A stretch of DNA of 64,000 nt from an uncultured Lewinella sp. GTDB taxonomy: Bacteria > Bacteroidota > Bacteroidia > Chitinophagales > Saprospiraceae. Below are positions 21,601-30,376 of this stretch, piece after piece. Location: NCBI GenBank assembly GCA_913057785.1, contig CAJXPD010000015.1, positions 1 to 64,000 of the forward strand, given 5' to 3'. Below the pieces are notes generated by a model, which worked only from the letters and a program-made list of their open reading frames with translations, was not told where the DNA came from and made no database searches. The first letter of the stretch is position 1, and each line of letters begins with the position of its first letter. The position numbers and the translations under genes are program-made.

Positions 21601-24600
21601 TCACAAACATCACCAATACCATCGTTATCCAAGTCCGCTTGGTCAGGGTTGGCTGTATCTGGGCAGTTATCCGTATTATCCAACACGTAGCCTGCAAGTT
21701 GACCACAAGAGACTTGGCTAGCATTTGGATCACCAAAACCGTCCTCGTCGGCGTCCGCATAGTAGGTTTGCTCTATGGCAAGCGCGGCATCCAATGGCGC
21801 ACAATCTTCTTCATTGATCGTACCATCGCCATCAATATCAGGATCGCAAACATCACCAATGCCATCAAGATCTAGGTCTTCTTGACCTGGGTTGGCATCA
21901 TTAGGACAGTTGTCATCCGCATCTGGGATTCCATCCTCATCCGCATCTGGAGCATTTTCAGCAGTAATCGTAGCCGTGGCAGTATTAGTGCTAATTGCCC
22001 CATCATTATCTACCACTGTCAAGCTTACCGTGTAAATACCTGGCGTAGTGAAGTCAAAGCTACTTAGTGGGGTATCCTCATTGAAGGAAGCAGATACCGG
22101 TCCAGTAATCACCCACTGGTAAGATACGATAGTACCATCTGCATCGCTTGAAGCAGAAGCATCCAAGCTTACCGATAGCGGTACAATACCACTTAATGGA
22201 TCCGCAGTGAAAGCTGCGATCGGTGCTTCGTTTGGCAAACAGTTCACGCCTTCTGGTCCAGTAGTTGTAGGAGATCCTGCTTCGGCACTCAAGTAAATCT
22301 TATCTAGTAGTGTACCATCTTCGCGATAAGCGAATTCGATCGTATTCTCTCCTTCAGCTAGGCTAAACGGACTATTCAGCACCTCTCTCCATTCAAAACC
22401 TCCATCCGTATCCAATCCTTGCCACCACTGAATCCAACTCCCGCCATTTACGCGTACCCAGAAAGAGTTGTCGTCACCAGTTGGGGCGTTCACTAAACCA
22501 AATAGGTAATAATCTGCTCCCTCTCCAGTACCTAGTTCAAAACTGAACTTCACCTGGTTGGCGGGGACATCAGCTGGCGGACTAGGAAGTGAGTTATTGC
22601 CAGGTACTGGTGTTACGTATTCTCCATTAGAAGCTCCTGCATCCACAACCGTCACCCAGTTTTCACCTACTTCAGCACATTCAGCCTCTAGCCACAAGGT
22701 GACATCTGGTGGTTGAACTGAACAGGCTTCCGGCGCCGTTCCTGCATCTGCGTTGGCAAAAGTACAGGCTATATCTTCCGAGAAGGTAGCCGTTAAACTG
22801 ATGGTAGCTCCGTCTGCTGGCATTTGCACCCCTACAAAAGTGTAAGAAGTTCCAGTCAAATCATTTACATCGACAGAAGCCGTAGCACTACCTGACAGAT
22901 CAAGTGTGCCCGTTGCAGGTATATTTTCGAAAGTCACCGTTACATCTGCTGTGAAGATATCATCAGTTAGATCTGGTGTCTCTAGATCATTACAGGCAGA
23001 AATATTATCTACTGTCAGTGCGCTAATCGCACATACAGGTTCTACAATTTGTAGTCTTACAATATTTGAAACGTCACAGGCTCCTTGTCCGCAGTCATCT
23101 GCTTCAGGAATGATCGTTGCAACGATATAGTATATCTGTTGATCGGAAGTACCCGTAAGATCAATAGCTATCTGGCCTGTTCCTATTCCGTTCAAACTGG
23201 TTGTGAAAGCCGCGATAGATTGCGCCTTGTTCATTTCCAATGGATCAGTGGGTAGACCATTTACTCCAACATCTTCGATCGTTGTTCCGAACACCAATAC
23301 TTCCACATCAGCATTATCAAGACCTGAGATCGATGCTATCTGAGCAGTCTCCGTCACTTGACCATCTGCCGTGATTCCTCCAACTGACAATTCTGGTGCT
23401 GTACAGGTTGGAGTAGCTGGGCTAAAGAAGTTCTCAGCGTTCACCTGGCTATTTCCAACTTGCCACAATTGGCGGGTTGCCGTAGCACCATTCGAGTACG
23501 TTACTGTCACCGTAGCACCAATCAATTCCGATCCTGCAATCGCGCCTGCATTTCCGGCAGAGTTAAACCCTTCAATACTGCGAGGATCAACATCCACCGC
23601 CACATTCACTGTCTCCCCTGGCTCGAATTCCGTGAAGTCCAAGGTCATAGTATTGTATCCTCCCGGTCCATTTGGATCAGAGAATGGATCTACACAGTCT
23701 GGATCGGTTCCTGTACCGTTGTTACCAGGTATGGTCAATCCAACATTTCCATTACCGCCAGTCTGTGAAACCAAAGTCACACATTGTGCCGTGGCATCAC
23801 CCGCTGTCCCTACTGGATCAAACACCATGTTCGGGAATACTGCTGTGCTAAGATCAATGGAAACAGAGGTGATATTAACCGCTCCACTAGAATTATTGCT
23901 TATAAATAGTCCCCCACCAAAAGTACTAGAACCTGCCAATCCGCCGCCGGTATCAAAGGCTACCCGAGCACACGGATCCACAGAGCAACCTGCAGGTGCT
24001 GGACCCGCATCTTCATTGGTGAAAATACAAGCTGTATCGTCACTGAAAGCTGCCGTCAAGCTGATCGCCGATCCATCAGCAGCCATCACCACGCCTTCAA
24101 AAGTATAAGACAGTTGATCAACTAGTTCGCTAACATCAACTGATCCTGTACCATCACCAGACAAGTCTAGCGTTCCAATGGTAGGAATGTTCTCAAAGCT
24201 CACGGTAATATCAGCGGTAAAGAAGTCATCTTCAAACTCAGGTGAGCCAGCATCGTCACAAAGAGAAACATTAGAAACCGAAATATCCGTAACCGTACAA
24301 ACCAGTTCAATGATCTGTAGACGTACTACATTCGAAATATCACAGGCACTTTGACCGCAGTTGTCCGCCACTGGTAGGACGGTAGCTACGATGTAGTATA
24401 TCTGCTGATCCGATGTCCCAGTAAGATCAAGGTTTACATCAGCCGTACCATTGACATCCAATGTCGTAGTGATAGATTGGATAGATTGTGCTTTGTTCAT
24501 CTCCAAAGGATCAGAAGGCGCATTTCCAGCTACGTCTTCAAGCGTAGTACCATAAACTAGTATTTCAACTTCGGCATTTGCTGGGCCAGTAATGGTCGCA

Positions 24601-27600
24601 GTTTGAGCCGTTTCTGTTACTTGAGCGTCTCCTGTCACACCCCCAACTTCAAGCGTTGGAGCTGCACAAGCCTCAGCAGTTCCATTGAAGAAGTTCTCAG
24701 AATTCACCTGGCTATTCCCTACCTGCCACAGTTGGCGAGTAGAAGTGGCGCCATTGGAGTAATTTACGGTAACCGTTGCACCGATCAATTCGGCGCCTGC
24801 ATTCCCAGCTGAGTTAAAGCCTTCAATACTACGTGGATCTACATCCACCGCAATATTCACCGTCTCGCCTGGCTCGAACTCTGTGAAGTCTAAGGTCATC
24901 ACATTATAACCACCCGGGCCATTGGGATCAGAGAATGGGGCTACACAATCGGGATCCGTTCCCGTTCCATTATTACCAGGAATGGTCAACCCTACATTCG
25001 AGTTCCCTCCTGTTTGAGCAACAAGCGTCACACACTGTGCCGTAGCGTCACCTGCAGTACCTACAGGGTCAAAGACCATGTTAGGGAAGACTGCTGTGCT
25101 AAGGTCAATAGAGACTGAGGAGATATTGACTGCTCCAATTGAATTGTTAGTGATGAATAAGCCACCACCAAAAGTACTAGAGCCAGCTAATCCACCGCCT
25201 GTTTCAAAAGCAACACGAGAACAAGGATCTACTGAGCAATCCGCGGGAGCTGTTCCCGCATCCTCATTTGCAAATGTACAAGCTAGATCATCAGAGAAGG
25301 TTGCCGTTAGACTAATAGGACCACCATCAGCACTCATTTCTACACCAACAAAAGTATGCGTCGTACCTACTAAAGTAGATACATCCACTGATGCTGTACC
25401 ATCTCCGGTCAGATCTAGGGTACCAGCTGCTGGAGCACTGGCAAAAGTGACCGTCACATCGGCAGTGAAAGTATCATCACCTGCATCGGAGGTCGTCTGA
25501 TCGTTACAAGCAGAAATATTGTTCACCTCGATGGCACTAATGCTACATGGCGCCACAGAACAAGGTTCAGGAGCGTTACCCAAATCATCGTTTGTCACCG
25601 AACATCCAGGAATCCCTATGATGCTGGCAGTATAGGAAATAGGAGCACCATCCGCAGGAACCTCAATGTTAAATTGAATATTGGTCAGCGGGGCACTCAG
25701 AAGGCTTAAATCAAGCGTAAAGGATGCTGAGCCAGTAACCTCTAAAGTTCCAAAGGCAGGCGCATTATTCAAGGTAACGGTAAGCGATTGAAAGAAAGTA
25801 TCATCAGAGGGATCTTCAGGAGTACCTTTATCGTTACACGGACCAGTAGCCAGTACAACAATATCAATTAGTTGGCAGGGCACCACGGAACAAGCTTCCG
25901 GAGCTGTCCCTGCATTGATATTCGTCAATTCACAAGTAGGCTCGTCGGAGAATGCTGCAGATACGATAATAGTTGTACCATCTGCGGTCATCGTTACACC
26001 AGTAAAAGTATAGGAATTCCCTGTAATGTCACCCACTGGAATGCTACCCGTCGCTTCCTCTCCTAATACCAAGTTTCCAGTGGTAGGCGCACTCTCATTG
26101 AACGTCACTGTAATATCTGCAGTAAAGGTATCATCCTCAAGGTTAGCATCAGTTCCATTATCATTACAAGCTGAAATGTTATCGACCTGAATAGCGGTAA
26201 TAGCGCACGGTACTGGGGGTTCAACTACCACCTGAACCGTTTCGGTGGTTTCTATACCACAGGCGTCCGTTACAGAAGCCGTGATGGTATGCGTTCCTTC
26301 AACGGTAAGTATTGGATTAAGCGTAAGGCCGGTACCAAGCTCACCATTATTAGCTGTTTCTAGATCAGAAGACCAAATCACAACCAAACTGTTATCATCC
26401 TCTTCATCATCAGTAGCGGTCGTCGATAAGGATACGCCTCCACCGACCGTGATGACGGTAGGATTGGCTACGATTGGTGAAAGACTTGGCGGTGTGTTCT
26501 CCAGGACATTAACGGTGATGCTTTCCACTGTGGTAGCAGGAGTAGCATCTGTTACTTCTGCGGTGAAGGTCGCTGTTCCGGTAAAGCCGATCAAGTCTAA
26601 AGTTCCTCCGGTCCCCACCTGGGCATTACTTGCATCCTTCCAGACGATCAAAGTGGTGAAGTCCCCTTCTTGTTCTGCATCGGCCGCGCTTGCCGTCAAA
26701 GTGATGTCTTCTCCATCGCCTTCGCAATCAATCACATCCTCTTGCGCAAGAATATCTACAGTTGGAGCGGTGTTGGCCACAAAGTCCGCTGTAGGTGTGA
26801 TACAGAAGCCATTCAACTTACCGTTATCAACGGAAGCATCTATATCGATGTTCAAGATACCATCCGTTACGGTTACATTGAAGGTTTTGGTAGCAGCGAC
26901 TAATGGACCGTATTCAACAAATAGATCAATCCCATTTTCGGTAACTCCCTCGACATCAATATCAAAGAGTCGGTCTCCTGCTCCAAGTCCAGAGCCACCA
27001 CCTGGAGAGCCGATATATAATTCTGTTAGGTAAAGTTCTACCGTAAAATCTCCATTTCCGGTTGGTACAGCATACTGAAGGAGGGTCGCAAACTTTTCTG
27101 ACTGGTATACTTGTTCCTCTCCACTGCCAGGGAAGGTACCTGAAATCGCAGCAGCTAGGTTATTGAAGTTATTTGCTGAACCGACCAAGTACTGCTCAGG
27201 GCTAAAGGTACGCCCGAACGCGGTAATTGGGTTAGGCGCATTGCCACAGTTAACACAAAGTGGTAGATCAGCTGCCACTTCCACCGTCCAACTAAATGCT
27301 TCAGTATTAGATTCTGGTTCATCGTCCGTAGCCGTAATTACAACTGCATAAGGACTACCATTGGAAGCACCTACAGAGATAGTTCCACTGATGACCCCCG
27401 TATTCGGATCAATACTTAATCCAGGAGGTAGTGTACCATTATCGGAGTAGGTAACGGCACCGCCATCTGGATCAAATGCTGCAGCCGTTGGACCCGTTGG
27501 TGAATCTCCTTCCAAACTGAACTGATCTGGGATATTTGATGTAAAAACTGGAGGTAGTGTACTAGTAGTTTGCGTAAACTCAAACTCATTGATATTCATA

Positions 27601-30323
27601 CCTCCACCAAAATCAAATCGCAAGCGTTGTAGGCCAGTACTTGTAAAAATAACAGTGGTGGTATAGTCAGAGAAATTAGTCCATCCGTTATTTTGGATAC
27701 CTAAAGTTCCAATCGATGAAAATCCACCTCCTGATTCCTCTGAAACCGTTAAAGTTGCTGGATTGCCGCCAGCGTTATTACCTTTCGAGGCATTAACTCT
27801 TAGGTCATAGGCACCTGGAGCAGGTACATCAATAAGATATTCCGCAAACTCACCTGAGTCAATCCAACCAATATTACCTGCCGGTTCAATAGCAAATTGC
27901 CCGCCGGGTGGATTACCTCCGTAAAAAGGAGTAACCGGGGTGGAGAAAGTTCTAGCCAAGATTACATCAATAATATCTTGGGCAACGTTAATTTGGAACA
28001 CCTCCTGCGCTACGGGATTAATCCCATCATCAGCCGTTACACGAGCTTCGTAAGACTTACCATCAGTGTTAGCAGTTGGCCAATCCAGAATATAGTTACC
28101 AGAATTAGCAGGGCTCTCTGTAAAGGTATATGCAGAAGCAGGTACGGTGGCTGCTGGAGTAAACGGATTATTCGTTCCTCCAGGGGCACTCTTATCATAA
28201 ATAACGATTCCCACAGTATTGGGAGCATCGCCACCACTTACCGTTATAGGTATATTGAGCGTAGTTCCTTCATCTATCTCTTGATCATCAACGGCGGTAA
28301 TAAGAGGTGCCGTACTAACTGAAAATTCAAAGTAGTCGATATTGAATTGGAAAGCAGTAGCACCTACCCAATCAAAACGTAAAGTCTGAGGACCAGCGGG
28401 CAGCGCGACTGTCACGCTTTGGATCTGATAAGAGCCAAAACCTCCGGTAGAGGTCGGGGTGAATGTAGTCAAGAGATTTCCATTAGAGGAAATTTCCATG
28501 CCTTTGTTCGCTCCACCAGGGACCCCCACAAACAGATCTAATTTGTAGTTCCCGGCCGTTTCAACATCTATTTCATATTCTGCAAAATCACCCGCATTGG
28601 TGAATCCAATATTGGTAAAACCAGCATCGATTTCTACCCCTATACCGTTATTATCACTGGTATTTCCAGGTGAGGTGTTATCTGGGCCTTGCTCATCAAA
28701 AGATTCTGCCTCAATCCTAGTAGTTCCGATCTCAGTTACTACTTGATCCACATCGTTAACAGTTAAGTCTAAGGTTTCGGTGATGGTGTTACCATCTTCG
28801 TCTGATACCTCTACTGTAATTGTATAGACGGCATTCCCATCGCCATTGGATCCACCGTCACCGAAGGTGGGGGTGAAATCTAGGCTTGAGCTATAGGAAC
28901 CGGCAGCCGATGAAATAGAAGACTCAGTTAAAAATCCACCAGCCGTGGTTGGGAATGGATCTACTTGCTTACCACTATTGGCAGATTGTAGATCTTCAGG
29001 TTCATTTGAGATAGAAGTGATGGTAACTGTGAGATTGTCCCCATCAGCATCTGCTACACTAAGTGGTACGCTAACAATTCCACCTTCATTTACACTTGCG
29101 GTGGGGTCAATGGTAATCACTGGTGCCGTATTGCCTTGTGTCACCGTGAAGTTCACAATCGCTTTGGCTCCTACACAAGTAAATTCCGTATGGTTGGCGG
29201 CCGCAGCTACTACTACGATAGTATTAGCACCAAGCTGGATTCCATTGCCGTTCCCATCAAAGGCCAAGCTTCCACTATTCTCATCGAAGGTAAAGCTTGT
29301 TTGAGATCCATTACTGGCCGTAGAGATTCGTTTTGCCTGATCCAGGTTATTCACATCTGGAGGGTTGATGAAGAAGTGCATGTGCTCATTTGGCGCTTGT
29401 TCCGTACCAAATAGAAGATCCGTAACATTGACTTCCACATCGACCGTAGTTCCTTCTATGCTTCCCCCCTCTGTGGGAGCAACAAAGGTGATCGTAGGAC
29501 AGGATACATTAACAGTAATTTCGTCAGTCCCCGGTAAACCTCCAGCATCCGTCACCGAAGCCGTAATCGTCTGAGGGCCTGGCTCTAGCAACTGATCCGC
29601 AATAGAAGTACCTAGTTGACTTCCGGAAAAAGCCACATCACTAGAAGACCAAGCCAGATCATCTCCTAGATTGGGTTCTTGGCCATCTACTACGGTAGCC
29701 GTCAAATTGAAGTTTTGCCCACGGGTAATATCGGCCCCATCGGTAGGCGCCGTAATAGTAACTACCGGTGCCGTATTATCACTGCCTATCGTGACAGACA
29801 GTGGCGTGGTACCCGCCAAGATATTAGGGCCATCTAAGGATACTTTAGAAGGTAAAGTGCCATCAAAATCTACCGTAGTGGTAGTTCCTACCCCAATCAC
29901 CTCAAACTCAATGGTCAAGAAATCAAAGCCAGCAGGTACGTCTGTTGAAAACAAGACTGCTGCATAATCTATTGTACCCAAGGTGTTGTCAAAGGTTGGG
30001 GCCACGATGGGGGTTGGCAAGGACGAACCTGCCGTAAGGCCAGCAGCTTTAACCTGCAACACAGTTGGATCAAAGGTGAGATGAATTTCTGCTGCATCCA
30101 CCAAACCAGTTCCATTTACTTGAACCACGGTCGTAAACTCTGTACTAATAGTCGGGTCTACTGTAACATTTGCGGGATTAAACTCCAGCGTGGGCTGTGC
30201 CCAGGCTGACACCGCAAAAGCGAAAAATAAAGCCAGTACACTTAGGTACCGTTTCAGGTCACCTTCGCTTTGCGGAGGTGCGCCTGGGTGGCTTTTGATT
30301 TTTGATATAAATGCTAAGTGCAT
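18630..30323 (-). CDS. Giant mosaic secreted protein (3897 aa): cohesin/cadherin-like, CBM6/malectin-like, PKD, thrombospondin type-3 repeats, T9SS type A C-terminal sorting domain
   Basis: Signal-like YLSVLALFFAFAVSAWAQ; FTADPLSGTAPLTVSFDAS PKD units; DADEDGIPDADDNC TSP3 units; three WLEAECAxVGxNW carbohydrate-binding-like units; C-terminal LQLFPNPVADQLTVRFSL...GIYLLHL...RKFVVARN T9SS CTD. Confidence 0.9.
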   Translation of the reverse strand: MHLAFISKIKSHPGAPPQSEGDLKRYLSVLALFFAFAVSAWAQPTLEFNPANVTVDPTISTEFTTVVQVNGTGLVDAAEIHLTFDPTVLQVKAAGLTAGSSLPTPIVAPTFDNTLGTIDYAAVLFSTDVPAGFDFLTIEFEVIGVGTTTTVDFDGTLPSKVSLDGPNILAGTTPLSVTIGSDNTAPVVTITAPTDGADITRGQNFNLTATVVDGQEPNLGDDLAWSSSDVAFSGSQLGTSIADQLLEPGPQTITASVTDAGGLPGTDEITVNVSCPTITFVAPTEGGSIEGTTVDVEVNVTDLLFGTEQAPNEHMHFFINPPDVNNLDQAKRISTASNGSQTSFTFDENSGSLAFDGNGNGIQLGANTIVVVAAAANHTEFTCVGAKAIVNFTVTQGNTAPVITIDPTASVNEGGIVSVPLSVADADGDNLTVTITSISNEPEDLQSANSGKQVDPFPTTAGGFLTESSISSAAGSYSSSLDFTPTFGDGGSNGDGNAVYTITVEVSDEDGNTITETLDLTVNDVDQVVTEIGTTRIEAESFDEQGPDNTSPGNTSDNNGIGVEIDAGFTNIGFTNAGDFAEYEIDVETAGNYKLDLFVGVPGGANKGMEISSNGNLLTTFTPTSTGGFGSYQIQSVTVALPAGPQTLRFDWVGATAFQFNIDYFEFSVSTAPLITAVDDQEIDEGTTLNIPITVSGGDAPNTVGIVIYDKSAPGGTNNPFTPAATVPASAYTFTESPANSGNYILDWPTANTDGKSYEARVTADDGINPVAQEVFQINVAQDIIDVILARTFSTPVTPFYGGNPPGGQFAIEPAGNIGWIDSGEFAEYLIDVPAPGAYDLRVNASKGNNAGGNPATLTVSEESGGGFSSIGTLGIQNNGWTNFSDYTTTVIFTSTGLQRLRFDFGGGMNINEFEFTQTTSTLPPVFTSNIPDQFSLEGDSPTGPTAAAFDPDGGAVTYSDNGTLPPGLSIDPNTGVISGTISVGASNGSPYAVVITATDDEPESNTEAFSWTVEVAADLPLCVNCGNAPNPITAFGRTFSPEQYLVGSANNFNNLAAAISGTFPGSGEEQVYQSEKFATLLQYAVPTGNGDFTVELYLTELYIGSPGGGSGLGAGDRLFDIDVEGVTENGIDLFVEYGPLVAATKTFNVTVTDGILNIDIDASVDNGKLNGFCITPTADFVANTAPTVDILAQEDVIDCEGDGEDITLTASAADAEQEGDFTTLIVWKDASNAQVGTGGTLDLIGFTGTATFTAEVTDATPATTVESITVNVLENTPPSLSPIVANPTVITVGGGVSLSTTATDDEEDDNSLVVIWSSDLETANNGELGTGLTLNPILTVEGTHTITASVTDACGIETTETVQVVVEPPVPCAITAIQVDNISACNDNGTDANLEDDTFTADITVTFNESAPTTGNLVLGEEATGSIPVGDITGNSYTFTGVTMTADGTTIIVSAAFSDEPTCELTNINAGTAPEACSVVPCQLIDIVVLATGPCNDKGTPEDPSDDTFFQSLTVTLNNAPAFGTLEVTGSASFTLDLSLLSAPLTNIQFNIEVPADGAPISYTASIIGIPGCSVTNDDLGNAPEPCSVAPCSISAIEVNNISACNDQTTSDAGDDTFTADVTVTFASAPAAGTLDLTGDGTASVDVSTLVGTTHTFVGVEMSADGGPISLTATFSDDLACTFANEDAGTAPADCSVDPCSRVAFETGGGLAGSSTFGGGLFITNNSIGAVNISSVSIDLSTAVFPNMVFDPVGTAGDATAQCVTLVAQTGGNSNVGLTIPGNNGTGTDPDCVAPFSDPNGPGGYNVMTLDFTEFEPGETVNIAVDVDPRSIEGFNSAGNAGAELIGATVTVNYSNGATSTRQLWQVGNSQVNSENFFNGTAEACAAPTLEVGGVTGDAQVTETAQTATITGPANAEVEILVYGTTLEDVAGNAPSDPLEMNKAQSIQSITTTLDVNGTADVNLDLTGTSDQQIYYIVATVLPVADNCGQSACDISNVVRLQIIELVCTVTDISVSNVSLCDDAGSPEFEDDFFTADITVSFENIPTIGTLDLSGDGTGSVDVSELVDQLSYTFEGVVMAADGSAISLTAAFSDDTACIFTNEDAGPAPAGCSVDPCARVAFDTGGGLAGSSTFGGGLFISNNSSGAVNITSVSIDLSTAVFPNMVFDPVGTAGDATAQCVTLVSQTGGNGNVGLTIPGNNGTGTDPDCVDPFSDPNGPGGYNTMTLDFTEFEPGETVNVAVDVDPRSIEGFNSAGNAGAIAGSELIGATVTVTYSNGATATRQLWQVGNSQVNAENFFSPATPTCTAPELSVGGITADGQVTETAQIASISGLDNADVEVLVFGTTIEDVGVNGLPTDPLEMNKAQSIAAFTTSLNGIGTGQIAIDLTGTSDQQIYYIVATIIPEADDCGQGACDVSNIVRLQIVEPVCAISALTVDNISACNDLETPDLTDDIFTADVTVTFENIPATGTLDLSGSATASVDVNDLTGTSYTFVGVQMPADGATISLTATFSEDIACTFANADAGTAPEACSVQPPDVTLWLEAECAEVGENWVTVVDAGASNGEYVTPVPGNNSLPSPPADVPANQVKFSFELGTGEGADYYLFGLVNAPTGDDNSFWVRVNGGSWIQWWQGLDTDGGFEWREVLNSPFSLAEGENTIEFAYREDGTLLDKIYLSAEAGSPTTTGPEGVNCLPNEAPIAAFTADPLSGIVPLSVSLDASASSDADGTIVSYQWVITGPVSASFNEDTPLSSFDFTTPGIYTVSLTVVDNDGAISTNTATATITAENAPDADEDGIPDADDNCPNDANPGQEDLDLDGIGDVCDPDIDGDGTINEEDCAPLDAALAIEQTYYADADEDGFGDPNASQVSCGQLAGYVLDNTDNCPDTANPDQADLDNDGIGDVCDTDADGDGFEAGEDCDDLDAAINPDAIDIPDNSIDENCDGQDATNSGSGTFWLEAECAIVGSNWITITDGDASNGEYVTPASGNNSLPVPPADVPANQVEFVVNLSAGQVGDYHLFARIEAPSNDDNSFWVRVNGGDWIQWWQGLNTFGGFDWREVLNSPFALVAGANTIEFAYREDGTLLDKIYLSGDPEIPTSIGPEGVNCTPNIPPVAAFTADPLSGTAPLTVSFDASTSSDADGTVVTYNWDFGPSTDTDDDPISSFTYTQPGTYVVTLTVVDNDGAASLNTATVTIVVDEVVVPDADEDGIPDADDNCINTPNPDQDDLDNDGIGDVCDDDADGDGFDAGEDCDDFNAAINPDAFDIPDNDIDEDCDGQDATTTEVTIWLEAECAEVGSNWDTTVDPSSGASNDTYVSIQSGFNSLFAPPADNPANIVKFTVDLQQAGDFYIVARIQAPSNSDDSFWVRVNGGGWIQWWQGLFTGNEFDWREVVQSPFSLQAGSNTIEFAYREDGTLLDKIMVSTELQFPDGVGGTAPDCDISTNQPPVASFFATPTSGTAPLTVNFNASASSDPDGTVEIYTWDFGPVGGSDNSPLTQFTFTDPGTYVVTLVVTDNEGATSNTASTVIVVSPAVDDDADDDGVADDVDNCPNTPNPNQADLDNDGIGDVCDDDADGDGFDNTIDCNDFDEDVNNGAIEICDGIDNDCDGFVDEDGVCDGCSQQLIDFNNFDNTWGIWNDGGIDCRRSANDAAFAFGGTGRPVRLRDNTISSVMTTDPLDLTAYTELTVDFTYLTISLDNELEDFWLQVSLDGGASFTTVEEWNLGDEFQNGIRYFDAVTIAGPFTENTLLRFRCDASGNTDRVYIDNVAISGCFDLNGLIAGPERETKTAKKAVSTFGALEVERDQETAPTDLQLFPNPVADQLTVRFSLPELTDVTLVVTDLQGRRIGMERLLNARGTLEQRIAVERYPAGIYLLHLITPEGKRTRKFVVARN

Positions 30324-30376
30324 AATTATATTTTTAAAAGAATAGGCTATTTAAAAAGAGTGTTCCAGCGTCAGCA

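Noticed and set aside
23371-24108. 245-aa plus-strand ORF inside the 3897-aa giant gene
   Set aside because: Antisense to a clearly coding repeat region; low-complexity Pro/Ser/Val composition reflects the complement of repetitive codons. The same holds for 26245-27033, 33669-34064, 34284-34793 and 31434-32063.
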